Shown here piece by piece: positions 19,744 through 29,083 of a stretch of DNA of 64,000 nucleotides; the stretch's first letter is position 1, and every line of letters begins with the position of its first letter. The notes below the pieces were generated by a model. That model did no database searches. It saw only the letters and a list, made by a program, of their open reading frames with translations, and was not told where the DNA came from. A program made the position numbers and the translations under genes. Source of the DNA: Pseudoclavibacter chungangensis (GTDB lineage: Bacteria; Actinomycetota; Actinomycetes; Actinomycetales; Microbacteriaceae); the NCBI RefSeq assembly GCF_013410545.1, contig NZ_JACCFV010000001.1, positions 1,488,001 through 1,552,000 on the forward strand. Reading direction: 5' to 3'.

Positions 19744-20379
19744 GTGACTGAAGAAGCATCGCAGGCCCCGCGGAGAGTCGTCGTCGCCGAGGACGAGTCG
19801 CTCATCCGGCTCGACATCGTCGAGATCCTCCGCGACAACGGATTCGACGTCGTCGGAGAGGCGGGTGACGGCGAGACCGCCGTGGCCCTGGCGAAGGAGC
19901 TCCGCCCCGACCTCGTCATCATGGACGTCAAGATGCCGCAGCTCGACGGCATCTCGGCGGCGCAGCAGCTGAGCGACGGCAATATCGCGCCGGTCGTGCT
20001 GCTGACGGCGTTCAGCCAGAAGGAGCTCGTCGAGCGGGCCACGGAGGCGGGCGCACTCGCGTACGTCGTGAAGCCGTTCACGCAGAACGACCTCCTCCCG
20101 GCCATCGAGATCGCCCTCGCCCGCCACGCCCAGTTCATCGCGCTCGAGGCCGAGGTCGCCGACCTCACCGACCGCTTCGAGACCCGCAAGCAGGTCGACC
20201 GCGCGAAGGGCCTCCTGACCGCGAAGATGGGCCTCTCGGAGCCCGAGGCGTTCCGGTGGATCCAGAAGGCCTCGATGGACCGTCGACTCACGATGCTCGA
20301 GGTGGCCCAGGCCGTCATCCAGCAGCTGTCCGCACCGAAGAAGGGGCGCGGCAACGACGACGAGAAGGACGCGGACTGA
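19744..20379 (+). CDS. pdtaR: ANTAR-domain response regulator (PdtaR-like)
   Basis: 211 residues. A receiver domain with phospho-acceptor Asp 61 (VIMDVKMP), acidic pocket EDE at 16-18 and Lys near 111 (YVVKPF) is followed by an ANTAR RNA-binding domain (about 140-195; RKQVDRAKGLL, EAFRWIQKASM). Homologues act as antiterminators that bind paired hairpins in mRNA when phosphorylated by a sensor kinase. No kinase gene is in the window. The GTG start fits the leaderless promoter. Confidence 0.92.
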   Translation: MTEEASQAPRRVVVAEDESLIRLDIVEILRDNGFDVVGEAGDGETAVALAKELRPDLVIMDVKMPQLDGISAAQQLSDGNIAPVVLLTAFSQKELVERATEAGALAYVVKPFTQNDLLPAIEIALARHAQFIALEAEVADLTDRFETRKQVDRAKGLLTAKMGLSEPEAFRWIQKASMDRRLTMLEVAQAVIQQLSAPKKGRGNDDEKDAD

Positions 20380-20554
20380 CCCGTCCACGTCATCGTGACG
20401 ACGGTGCCGGAACGACATCCGTCGTCGCGGACGTCATGACGCCGCACCCGATGGGTTCGCCCGGCGACGCAGCGTCGCGTCGGCGGACGGACCGATCGGA
20501 GCCCGATCGCATGCACCGCGGGAGTGCGCGGACGATGAGCCCGACTGGTTCGAC

Positions 20555-21106
20555 ATGACCCGGGTCACACTCGCTCGGCTCGATGCGCGAGGTGCGGACC
20601 GCGACCAGCTCGTGCGATTCCTCACGAGCGAACGCTTCCCGTTCCACGTGGCGTCGCATCCCGACCGCGCGACGGTCCTCGAGCGCATCGACCGCGGCGA
20701 CTTCGACGAGCGAGGTCGCCTGGTGCGCTGGGTCCGCACCGACGGAGCCGACACCGTCGGCCTCCTGCGCGTCGAGGACGCGGACGATCCGACCCCGATG
20801 CTCGACCTCCGGCTCGGTGAGGCCCACCGTGGACGGGGGCTCGGGACCGCGGCGCTCCGCCGCGCGTGCGATCTCGTCTTCGGTACGTTGCCGGACGTCG
20901 ATCGATTCGAGGGTTCCACGCGCTCGGACAACGTCGCGATGCGCCGGGCGTTCCGGCGCGCGGGATGGGTCAAGGAGGCCGTCCACCGGGAGGCCTGGCC
21001 GGGACGTGACGGTGCACGGTTCGATGCGATCGGCTACGCGATGCTGCGCGGCGATTGGCAGCGCGGCACGGTCACGCCCGTTCGCTGGACGGACGAGATC
21101 GACTGA
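20555..21106 (+). CDS. GNAT-family N-acetyltransferase
   Basis: 183 residues. The acetyl-CoA motif HRGRGLGTAAL is near 90-100 and NVAMRRAFRRAGW near 130, the pattern of RimJ/RimL-type enzymes. Acceptor unknown. The 175 bases between pdtaR and this gene hold only a weak 8-base inverted repeat (20397-20426). Confidence 0.85.
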   Translation: MTRVTLARLDARGADRDQLVRFLTSERFPFHVASHPDRATVLERIDRGDFDERGRLVRWVRTDGADTVGLLRVEDADDPTPMLDLRLGEAHRGRGLGTAALRRACDLVFGTLPDVDRFEGSTRSDNVAMRRAFRRAGWVKEAVHREAWPGRDGARFDAIGYAMLRGDWQRGTVTPVRWTDEID

Positions 21107-21252
21107 CGATTTCGTCCGACCCCGCCGCGGTGTCCCAGGCGGTCACGCCGCACACCGAACGGCTGCGGCCCGTGAACGGCCGACACGCCCCGAACGAGCG
21201 CGTGTACGAACGCAATATTTGCACCCGCGCACGGATCGGCCGCCGAGGCCCG

Positions 21253-21714
21253 CTAGCGTGCGTCGCGGAGGTAGTTCGTGATGCGGATCGTCGACAGGCG
21301 ACGCCCGTCGGCGTCGGTCACGACGATCTCGTGCACGGCCGTCGACCCGCCGAGGTGGATCGCCGTGCACGTGCCCGTCACCCACCCGGTCTTCGCCGAG
21401 CCCGTGTGCGTCGCGTTGAGGTCGACCCCGACGGCGTAGCGGCCGGGGCCCGCGTGCAGGTTCGCGGCGAACGATCCCAGTGTCTCGCCGAGGGCCGCGG
21501 ACGCACCGCCGTGGAGCAGACCGAACGGCTGGGTGTTGCGGGCCACGGGCATGACGGCGACCGCCCGCTCGGCCGAGAGCTCGACGAAGCGCACACCCAT
21601 CGACGTCGCGAGGGTCCCGACCGGCGTGCCGCGAAGGAGCGCCGCCTGATCCGGCACCCGCAGTCCGTTCACGATCTCCGGTTCCGCATCCTGCACCGGG
21701 TTCTCGGATCCCAT
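21253..21714 (-). CDS. Hotdog-fold thioesterase (PaaI type)
   Basis: 153 residues. The hotdog helix FGLLHGGASAALGETLG (about 63-79) carries the HGG motif of PaaI/YbgC acyl-CoA thioesterases. GAGGAGG precedes the ATG at 21714. It is divergent from polA with only 33 bases between the starts. Confidence 0.9.
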   Translation of the reverse strand: MGSENPVQDAEPEIVNGLRVPDQAALLRGTPVGTLATSMGVRFVELSAERAVAVMPVARNTQPFGLLHGGASAALGETLGSFAANLHAGPGRYAVGVDLNATHTGSAKTGWVTGTCTAIHLGGSTAVHEIVVTDADGRRLSTIRITNYLRDAR

Positions 21715-21735
21715 GGTCCTCCTCGACCGCGCCGC

Positions 21736-21741
21736 TAGGCT
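21736..21741 (+). promoter_or_regulatory. -10 hexamer of a probable leaderless polA transcript
   Basis: TAGGCT ends 6 bases before the polA GTG at 21748, so the message should begin at the start codon. Confidence 0.55.
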
Positions 21742-21747
21742 GACCCC

Positions 21748-24408
21748 GTGTCAGCGACAGCTCAGCCTACCCTCATGGTCATCGACGGTCACTCGCTCGC
21801 CTTCCGCGCGTTCTTCGCGCTCCCGGTCGACAGCTTCGTGACGGCCGACGGCCAGCACACGAACGGCATCCACGGCTTCATCTCGATGCTCATCAACCTG
21901 CTGAAGGAGGAGAAGCCGACGCACCTGGCCGTGGCCTTCGACATCTCGCGACACTCCTTCCGGACGCGCGAGTACCCCGAGTACAAGGCGACGCGCGATG
22001 CGACGCCGCCCGAGTTCAAGGGCCAGATCCCCCTTCTGCAGGACGCCCTCCACGCGATGGGCATCCAGACGATCACGAAGGAGGACTACGAGGCCGACGA
22101 CATCCTCGCGACCCTCGCGACGGAGGGCCGTGAGGCGGGCTACCGCGTGCTCGTCGTCTCGGGCGACCGCGACAGCATCCAGATGGTGAACGACGAGGTC
22201 ACGCTCCTGTACCCGTCGACGCAGGGCGTCTCGAAGCTCACGCGCTACGACCCTGAGAAGGTGTTCGAGCGCTACGCCGTGCGCCCCGAGCAGTACCCCG
22301 ACGTCGCGGCCCTCGTGGGGGAGAAGAGCGACAACCTCCCCGGCGTGCCCAAGGTGGGGGAGAAGACCGCCGCGAAGTGGCTCGCGAAGTGGGACTCGCT
22401 GCAGGGCATCCTCGATCACGAGGACGAGATCCCGGGCAAGGTCGGCGAGTCGTTCCGCGAGCACAAGGGCGAGGCGATCCGCAACCGGAAGCTCAACCGA
22501 CTCGTGACCGACGTCGAGCTCCCGGTCGGGCCGAAGGACCTCGAGCGCGGCCAGATCGATGTCGCGAAGGTCCGGGAGGTGTTCACTCGTCTCCAGTTCC
22601 GCACGCTGCAGGAGCGCGTCCTGGCACTCGCCGCCGACGCACCCGAGCAGTCGGGCGCGGACGAGGCGGCCGAGGCGGCGCCCGTGCGCGGTGAACTGCT
22701 CGACGAGGAACTCGAGCTCTGGATCGCGCGAGCCGTCGAGGCGGCCCCGGACGGTCTCGCGCTCACCGTGCGTCAGTCCGACGGCGCGGTCACCGAGATC
22801 GGCGTCGCGGGCGAGACCGAGGCGACCGCGCTCGGCTGGTTGCCCGAACGGGCCGACTACGCCCCCTTCGAGTCCTGGCTCGCCTCCGACGCGCCCAAGC
22901 TGCTCTTCGACGCGAAGCCGCAGGTCGAGGCGCTGCGGCGCGCGGGGCTCGAGATCGGCGGCGAACTCCGCGACGCCCAGGTCGCCGCGTGGCTGCACCG
23001 CCCGCAGAACCCGCCGAAGCGACTCGCCGAGCTCGTCCAGCAGCAGCTCGACGAGGCCCTTCCCGAGGGCGACCCGAACGAGCTCGTCCCGCTCGACGAG
23101 TCCGTCTCCTACGCCGCCTCGGACGCGTGGTTCACACGCCGGGCCACGCTCGCCGCGATCGAGCGGCTCGCGGAGCCGGTGCGCGGGGTCTTCGACGACA
23201 TCGAGACGCCGCTCGTCCCCGTGCTCGCCCGCATGGAACTGCAGGGCGTGACGATCGACCGAGCGTTCCTCCAGGGTCTCGCCGACGACCTCAGCGAGCG
23301 CATCCGGTGCTACGAGGCCGAGGCCTTCGAGGCGGCGGGCGGTGAACCGTTCAACCTCGGCTCGCCGAAGCAATTGCAGACCGTGCTGTTCGAGCGACTC
23401 GAGATGCCGAAGACACGCAAGACGAAGACGGGGTTCTCGACCGACGCGGAGTCGCTCGCGGAGCTCGAACGCTCGACCCCGCACCCGTTCCTCGGTGCGC
23501 TCCGGCGTCACCGCGACGCGGTCAAGCTGCGGCAGATCATGGAGACGCTCCTCAAGTCGATCGGCGACGACTCCCGCATCCACACGACGTACGTGCAGGT
23601 GGGCTCCGCATCGGGCCGCCTGAGCTCGACCGATCCGAACCTGCAGAACATCCCCATCCGCTCGAGCGAGGGGCGGCAGATCCGCCGGGCGTTCGTGCAC
23701 GGCCCCGACTTCGTCGAACTCCTCACGGCCGACTACTCGCAGATCGAGATGCGCATCATGGCGCACCTCTCGGGCGACCAGGAGCTCATCGCCGCCTTCA
23801 ACCGCGGCGAGGACCTGCACCGCTTCGTCGGTTCCCGCGTCTTCGGCGTGGAGCCCGCCGACGTGACGTCGGACATGCGCTCGAAGGTCAAGGCGATGTC
23901 GTACGGCCTCGCGTACGGCCTCAGCGCGTTCGGTCTGTCCAAGCAGTTGCAGATCGACGTCGCCGAGGCGAAGCGGCTCATGATCGAGTACTTCGAGCGG
24001 TTCGGGAAGGTGCGCGACTACCTGCGCGACGTCGTCGCGCAGGCGCGGGAGGACGGCTACACGCAGACCATCTTCGGTCGCCGTCGCCCGTTCCCCGACC
24101 TCAGCTCGCCCAACCGCATCGCGCGCGAGAACGCCGAGCGTGCGGCCCTCAACTCCCCGATCCAGGGCTCGGCCGCCGACATCATCAAGCGTGCCATGAT
24201 CGCGATCGACCGACGCATCGCCGACGAGGGACTCGACAGTCGCATGCTGCTGCAGGTGCACGACGAACTCGTGCTCGAGGTCGCGGCGGGGGAGGGCGAC
24301 CGTCTGGAGGCGCTCGTGCGCGAGGAGATGTCGGGTGCCGCCGATCTCAGCGTGCCGCTCGACGTGCAGGTCGGCCGCGGCCCGAACTGGGACGAGGCGG
24401 GACACTGA
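21748..24408 (+). CDS. polA: DNA polymerase I
   Basis: 886 residues. An N-terminal 5'-3' exonuclease (FEN type, residues 1 to about 290; YEADDILAT, GDRDSIQ) is followed by an exonuclease-like middle region that lacks the usual DEDD residues, as in other actinobacteria, and by the family A polymerase. Its motifs are A DYSQIEMR near 661, B RSKVKAMSYGLAYG near 711 and C QVHDELV near 835. Fills gaps in repair and Okazaki fragment processing. GTG start. Confidence 0.98.
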   Translation: MSATAQPTLMVIDGHSLAFRAFFALPVDSFVTADGQHTNGIHGFISMLINLLKEEKPTHLAVAFDISRHSFRTREYPEYKATRDATPPEFKGQIPLLQDALHAMGIQTITKEDYEADDILATLATEGREAGYRVLVVSGDRDSIQMVNDEVTLLYPSTQGVSKLTRYDPEKVFERYAVRPEQYPDVAALVGEKSDNLPGVPKVGEKTAAKWLAKWDSLQGILDHEDEIPGKVGESFREHKGEAIRNRKLNRLVTDVELPVGPKDLERGQIDVAKVREVFTRLQFRTLQERVLALAADAPEQSGADEAAEAAPVRGELLDEELELWIARAVEAAPDGLALTVRQSDGAVTEIGVAGETEATALGWLPERADYAPFESWLASDAPKLLFDAKPQVEALRRAGLEIGGELRDAQVAAWLHRPQNPPKRLAELVQQQLDEALPEGDPNELVPLDESVSYAASDAWFTRRATLAAIERLAEPVRGVFDDIETPLVPVLARMELQGVTIDRAFLQGLADDLSERIRCYEAEAFEAAGGEPFNLGSPKQLQTVLFERLEMPKTRKTKTGFSTDAESLAELERSTPHPFLGALRRHRDAVKLRQIMETLLKSIGDDSRIHTTYVQVGSASGRLSSTDPNLQNIPIRSSEGRQIRRAFVHGPDFVELLTADYSQIEMRIMAHLSGDQELIAAFNRGEDLHRFVGSRVFGVEPADVTSDMRSKVKAMSYGLAYGLSAFGLSKQLQIDVAEAKRLMIEYFERFGKVRDYLRDVVAQAREDGYTQTIFGRRRPFPDLSSPNRIARENAERAALNSPIQGSAADIIKRAMIAIDRRIADEGLDSRMLLQVHDELVLEVAAGEGDRLEALVREEMSGAADLSVPLDVQVGRGPNWDEAGH

Positions 24409-24503
24409 GCGCACCGGGCCCAGCGCCGTCGTCGCCGCTCCCGCAGCACGGTGTCCTGGGCGAGTTCCTCGCGGGCGTCGGCACGTACCTGCGCGGATTC
24501 CGC

Positions 24504-25244
24504 ATGTACGCGACGAGCCCGGGGCTCATGCTCCTCGGTGCGCTCCCGGCGCTCATCGTCGGACTCGTGTTCCTCGCTGCACTCGTCGTGCTCGCACTCA
24601 ACGCGACACACCTCGCGGAGCTCCCGACGCCGTTCTCGGTGAGCTGGGACGAGGGATGGCGGACCGCGCTGCGGGCGCTCGTCGCCGTCGGACTCTTCGC
24701 CGCGGGCGTCGCGCTCGGCGTCGTGACGTACGCCGCGCTGACGCTCACGATCGGTGCCCCCTTCTACGAGCGCATCCAGGTCGCGACCGAGCAGCGACTC
24801 GGCGGCATCGACCGACCCGTCGAGTTGCCGTTCTGGGCCTCCGTCCGCCGGAGCATCGCCGACGGCCTCCGACTCCTGCTCGTCGCGGCCGCGACGGCAC
24901 TCGTGGTGTTCCTCGCCGGCCTCGTCCCCGTGGTCGGGAGCGTCGTGGGCTGGACGCTCGGCGCGCTGTTCGGAGGCCGTGCCCTCGCGCTCGAGCTCAC
25001 GGGCACCGCGGGGGACGCGCGTGGCATGACCCTCGCCGCGCGTCGGCGTCTGCTGCGCTCGCGCCGGGCACGGTCGATCGGCTTCGGCGTGTGTGCCTAC
25101 CTCACGTTCCTCGTGCCGGGCGGGGCCGTCATCGGCACCCCAGCGGCCTCCGCCGCCGGCACGATCCTGCTCCGCGAACTGCGCGGCGAAGCGACGACCC
25201 GCTCGTCGGGCCTCGCCTCGAGGGTGGAGGGGCGCCCGGCGTAG
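24504..25244 (+). CDS. EI24-domain membrane protein
   Basis: 246 residues from the first ATG, with several membrane spans (PGLMLLGALPALIVGLVFLA and others) and the family motif TIGAPFYERI. The frame is open upstream through LGEFLAGVGTYLRGFR, which belongs to the family, back to a CTG at 24405 that overlaps the polA stop as CTGA; no ATG, GTG or TTG lies between. The real start may therefore be CTG 24405, adding 33 residues. Function unknown; the family includes the sulfate transporter CysZ. Confidence 0.8.
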   Translation: MYATSPGLMLLGALPALIVGLVFLAALVVLALNATHLAELPTPFSVSWDEGWRTALRALVAVGLFAAGVALGVVTYAALTLTIGAPFYERIQVATEQRLGGIDRPVELPFWASVRRSIADGLRLLLVAAATALVVFLAGLVPVVGSVVGWTLGALFGGRALALELTGTAGDARGMTLAARRRLLRSRRARSIGFGVCAYLTFLVPGGAVIGTPAASAAGTILLRELRGEATTRSSGLASRVEGRPA

Positions 25245-25247
25245 GAT
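25242..25247 (+). promoter_or_regulatory. -10 hexamer of a probable leaderless DUF885 transcript
   Basis: TAGGAT, overlapping the end of the EI24 gene (TAG stop), ends 7 bases before the ATG at 25255. Confidence 0.5.
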
Positions 25248-25254
25248 CGCGTGC

Positions 25255-26937
25255 ATGACGACGAGCGCTCCCGCACCACGAACCCCGTCCGACGTCGACC
25301 GCATCGCCGAGGCGTGGCACGCGACGAGCGTGGAGCTGCGGCCCGAGCGGCGCGTGGAGCTCGGGCTCGAGGGTGATCGCAGCGCGTACGGCGACTACTC
25401 GCCGGCCCGATTCGACGCGGAGCGCGCGGCCGCGCAGCACGTGCTCGAGGAGCTCGACGGGGTCGAGCCCGTCGACGACGTCGACCGGGTGACCCTCCTC
25501 GAGCTGCGGCGCACGCTCGGCCTCGAGCTCGAGTCGCTCGACGCGCAGCTCGGCTACCGCGATCTGTCGAACATCGCGTCCCCCGCACAGGACGTCCGCA
25601 TGACGTTCGACCTCATGCCGACCGCGACGAGCGACGACCTCGATGCGATCGCCCGCCGACTCGCGAACGTGCCCGCAGCGCTGCGCGGATACACCGAGAC
25701 GCTCCGCGAGGGGATCCGTCGCGGCGTCGTCCCGGCCCGCCGCCAGGTCGAGGAGGTCATCACGCAGACCCGTGCCTATGCGACGCCCGGCGGCTTCTTC
25801 ACGGGGCTGACGCAGCTCGCCCCCGAGGGCGTCGACGTGAGCGAGGGCCTCCGGGCCGATCTCGAACGTGGCGCGTCCGAGGCCGAGGGGGCGTACGGCG
25901 ACCTCGCCGCGTTCCTCACCGACGAGCTCGCACCCGCCGCGACCGAGGTGGACGCCGTCGGGCGCACCCACTACGCGCTCGCGTCGCGTGGCTTCCTCGG
26001 TGCGGCCGTCGATCTCGACGAGACCTACGAGTGGGGGCTCGCCGAACTCGCACGCATGGTCGCCGAGCAGGAGTCGATCGCGAACGAGATCCTGCCCGGC
26101 GCGAGCGTCGGGGAGGCGATCGACCACCTCGACGCCGACCCGGCCCGCAAGCTGCACGGCACCGACGCGCTCCGGGCGTGGATGCAGACCACGAGCGATG
26201 CCGCGGTCGAGGCGCTCGCCGGCAGCCACTTCGACATCCCGGAGCCGCTGCGTCGGCTCGAGTGCCTCATCGCGCCGACCGAGGAGGGCGCGATCTACTA
26301 CACGGGCCCGTCCGAGGACTTCTCGCGGCCCGGACGCATGTGGTGGTCCGTCACTCCGGGCGTCACCGAGTTCGACACGTGGCGCGAACTGACGACGGTC
26401 TACCACGAGGGTGTGCCGGGCCACCACCTGCAGGTCGGCCGGGCGACGTATCTGCACGAGCAGCTCAACTCCTGGCGGCGCGACAACTGGACGAGCGGCC
26501 ACGGCGAGGGCTGGGCGCTCTACGCCGAGCGGCTCATGGAGGGCCTGGGCTTCCTCGCGGACCCGGCCGACCGCCTCGGCATGCTCGACGGTCAGCGCAT
26601 GCGCGCCGCTCGCGTCGTGCTCGACATCGGCGTGCACCTCGGCAAGGAGGTGCCGGAGGGCGGCCGCGTGTGGGACTACGACTACGCGCTCGACTTCCTC
26701 GGCCGGCACGTCAACATGCCCGCCGGATTCGTGCGCTTCGAGGTGAACCGGTACTTCGGCTGGCCCGGACAGGCGCCCTCGTACAAGATCGGACAGCGGG
26801 TGTGGGAGGAGCTGCGTGACGAGTCGGCTCGGCGGGAGGGCGACGCGTTCGACCTCCGCGCGTGGCACTCGCGCGCGCTCGACCTCGGTGGCGTCGGCCT
26901 CGACACGCTCCGCGAGGTGCTCGCTCCCGCCGAATGA
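25255..26937 (+). CDS. DUF885 family protein, probable metallopeptidase
   Basis: 560 residues, cytoplasmic (no signal peptide). The zinc-site sequence YHEGVPGHHLQ (about 383-393) and downstream GHGEGWALYAERLM (about 418-431) are the conserved core of DUF885, whose members look like dipeptidyl carboxypeptidase-like zinc peptidases. Full length for the family. ATG 25255 was chosen because the longer frame runs back through the EI24 gene. Confidence 0.88.
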   Translation: MTTSAPAPRTPSDVDRIAEAWHATSVELRPERRVELGLEGDRSAYGDYSPARFDAERAAAQHVLEELDGVEPVDDVDRVTLLELRRTLGLELESLDAQLGYRDLSNIASPAQDVRMTFDLMPTATSDDLDAIARRLANVPAALRGYTETLREGIRRGVVPARRQVEEVITQTRAYATPGGFFTGLTQLAPEGVDVSEGLRADLERGASEAEGAYGDLAAFLTDELAPAATEVDAVGRTHYALASRGFLGAAVDLDETYEWGLAELARMVAEQESIANEILPGASVGEAIDHLDADPARKLHGTDALRAWMQTTSDAAVEALAGSHFDIPEPLRRLECLIAPTEEGAIYYTGPSEDFSRPGRMWWSVTPGVTEFDTWRELTTVYHEGVPGHHLQVGRATYLHEQLNSWRRDNWTSGHGEGWALYAERLMEGLGFLADPADRLGMLDGQRMRAARVVLDIGVHLGKEVPEGGRVWDYDYALDFLGRHVNMPAGFVRFEVNRYFGWPGQAPSYKIGQRVWEELRDESARREGDAFDLRAWHSRALDLGGVGLDTLREVLAPAE

Positions 26938-26998
26938 GGACCGAGTGGGGACCGTGTGAGGCGGGCGGGAGCACCTCGCGGCGCGCACGCCCCTCGGG

Positions 26999-28054
26999 TC
27001 AGGCGCCGCCGAGGTGTTGGGCGAGGATCGGCACCAGCACGTCACCGACGGCCTGGCGACCGAGCGGCCCCGCACTCAGGGCGCGCGTGAAGTGTCCGAC
27101 GAAGGGGATCTCCGTCCCCTCGTACCCGATGTACTCGTCCGTGTTGTTGTCGAGTTCGGCGAACTTCCCGGCCTGCACGGCCCGGATGCCCTGGAACAGC
27201 GGGTTCCCGACGAACGCGCCGTAGGCGGCCTGGTCCTGGCTCTGGTCGACGAGGACGACCACGTCGCCGTCGACCCGGCCGACGAGCTCGGGCGTCAGAT
27301 TCGATCCCGGCCCGAGCCCCGCGCCGGTCGGGTTCGGCGCGAAGCCGAACTCCCCGAACAGCGACTCGGCCGCGGAACCCTCGTAGTTGATGACGCCGAA
27401 CTCGCCCGGGCCCCAGAAGACCATGTACGCGACGAGCGCGTCCGCGAACTCGGGGTGCGCTTCGCGCACCGAGGCGGTGTAGGCGTCGTAGTCGTCCTCC
27501 ACCTGCTGGGCGCGGTCCTGCAGATCGAGTGCCGAACCCAGCAGGTGGATCTGGTCTCGCCAGTCGGAGATACCGCCGTCGTCCCGCGGGACACCGATCA
27601 CCGGTGCGATCTGCTGGAGCTCGGCGAGGTTGTCCTGAACGGCGGAACTCGTGTAGATGAGGTCGGGCTCCACGGCGGCGATCCGTTCGAGCGGGAACTG
27701 CTCGTCCGAGATCGACCAGACGGACTCGATCGCCTGCGCGTCGAGGGCCCAGGGGAACAGACTGATCTGCTCGTCCGTGCCGACCGGGGTGATGCCGAGC
27801 GCGCCGAAGACGTCGGCACCCCAGGACTCGGCGAGGACGATGCGCGTCGGGCGCTCCTCGAGCGTGACCTCACCGAAACCGGACTCGATCGTGAGCGGAT
27901 AGCTCACGGCCCCCTCCGCCTCGGGCAGGAGCGTCGGGTCCTCTGGCGCCGACGCCGCCGAGCCGGTGCCGCACGCGGCGAGCGTCGCCACGAGGAGTCC
28001 CGCGAGAGCGGTCGCGGCCACCCGGAGGAGATTCGTCGGTGCGGAGGTGTTCAT
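26999..28054 (-). CDS. Iron-siderophore ABC transporter substrate-binding lipoprotein
   Basis: 351 residues. Lipobox LAAC with Cys 28. The mature protein is a FepB/FecB-like binding fold: RIVLAESWGADVFGALGITPVG and EPDLIYTSSAVQDNLAELQQIAPV. It binds ferric siderophore outside the membrane. No permease or ATPase gene is next to it, so it must use one encoded elsewhere. It is preceded by an IdeR/DtxR-type box and divergent from an AraC regulator. Confidence 0.9.
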   Translation of the reverse strand: MNTSAPTNLLRVAATALAGLLVATLAACGTGSAASAPEDPTLLPEAEGAVSYPLTIESGFGEVTLEERPTRIVLAESWGADVFGALGITPVGTDEQISLFPWALDAQAIESVWSISDEQFPLERIAAVEPDLIYTSSAVQDNLAELQQIAPVIGVPRDDGGISDWRDQIHLLGSALDLQDRAQQVEDDYDAYTASVREAHPEFADALVAYMVFWGPGEFGVINYEGSAAESLFGEFGFAPNPTGAGLGPGSNLTPELVGRVDGDVVVLVDQSQDQAAYGAFVGNPLFQGIRAVQAGKFAELDNNTDEYIGYEGTEIPFVGHFTRALSAGPLGRQAVGDVLVPILAQHLGGA

Positions 28055-28120
28055 CGTTGTCCTCTCGGAAGGCGTGCGATCGCGACCGAGGCCGCGCGAG
28101 CTACGCTCGTCTTCCGTGGA

Positions 28121-28139
28121 TTAGGTCAGGCTCACCTTC
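28121..28139. promoter_or_regulatory. DtxR/IdeR-type iron box
   Basis: TTAGGTCAGGCTCACCTTC matches the consensus TTAGGTTAGGCTAACCTAA at 15 of 19 positions. It lies between the divergent siderophore-binding lipoprotein and AraC genes and should repress one or both when iron is plentiful. Confidence 0.85.
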
Positions 28140-28196
28140 GCTCCGACACCGATTCGGCCCGATCGTGCGCCGTTCGCGCCGAGCTCGTTCGGCGCG

Positions 28197-28994
28197 ATGA
28201 CCGAAGCCGTCCAGGGGGAGGAGCTGCCCGTGAGCCGGGACGAGGAGGCGGACACGATCGCTCCGCGACCGACCGGATTCGAGTACGCGCTGCCCGCGGT
28301 GCGCGTCGACGAACGGCGGGAGACACACGTGCACCTGCTGCTGTGGCAGGCCTACGGCACGGCCCACGTCACCGTCGAGGGGAGGAGCCACGACCTCGAA
28401 CGCGGCCAGGCGCTCTGGATCCCCGCAGGTCGTCGGCACCACTTCACGGTGCATCGGAACTCGGTCCTCACGCCGCTCTTCTTCGCGATCGAGGAGGTGG
28501 ACTTCGCGAGCGAGCCGATCGTCGTCGAGATCTCGGGAACGCTCGCCGTGCTCCTGCTCGCGCACGACGTCGCGACACACACGCTCATCGAGCCGGAGAC
28601 GGAGATCCGGCGACACATCTTCGACGCGATCGAACGCTCCCTCGAGCCGGACGTCCGACCCCCAATGCCGTCGAGTCCCGCCGCGCGACGCGTCGCGGAG
28701 TGCCTGCTCGCGGATCCGGCGGACCGCCGTGGCGTCGTGGAGCTCGCCGCGTGGGCACACTCCTCACCCCGGAGCCTCCAGCGCGCGTTCGCCAGCGAGA
28801 CCGGTGCGACGTTCCGCGAGTGGCGAATCCGCAGCCGCGTCGACGCGGCGGCGGGCCTCCTGCGCCGTGGGTGCACCGTGGAGGCGGCGGCCCACGGGGT
28901 GGGCTACACGAACGTCAACGCGTTCCGACGCGTCTTCCTCACACGGTTCGGACTCTCGCCCACGGCCTACGCGGAGCGCGTCCTCGCAGGCTGA
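28197..28994 (+). CDS. AraC-family transcriptional regulator
   Basis: 265 residues. N-terminal cupin-like sensor (HVTVEGRSHDLERGQALWIPAGRRHHF) and C-terminal double helix-turn-helix (VVELAAWAHSSPRSLQRAF; VEAAAHGVGYTNVNAFRRVF). Position beside an iron-regulated siderophore lipoprotein and an IdeR box suggests it controls iron uptake, with the siderophore as possible inducer (known for YbtA/AlcR-type proteins). The ATG at 28197 is the first of the frame; a GTG at 28230 (VSRDEEAD) is an alternative. Confidence 0.85.
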   Translation: MTEAVQGEELPVSRDEEADTIAPRPTGFEYALPAVRVDERRETHVHLLLWQAYGTAHVTVEGRSHDLERGQALWIPAGRRHHFTVHRNSVLTPLFFAIEEVDFASEPIVVEISGTLAVLLLAHDVATHTLIEPETEIRRHIFDAIERSLEPDVRPPMPSSPAARRVAECLLADPADRRGVVELAAWAHSSPRSLQRAFASETGATFREWRIRSRVDAAAGLLRRGCTVEAAAHGVGYTNVNAFRRVFLTRFGLSPTAYAERVLAG

Positions 28995-29083
28995 CCCACC
29001 GCAAATGTTGCGGACAGTGCGACGTGTCGCGGGATAACATATGCGAACGCACAGATCGTGCGAGGGGATCAAGGAGGATCACC

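Noticed and set aside
20397..20426. Terminator after pdtaR
   Set aside because: Only an 8-base stem with a 14-base loop; too weak to annotate.
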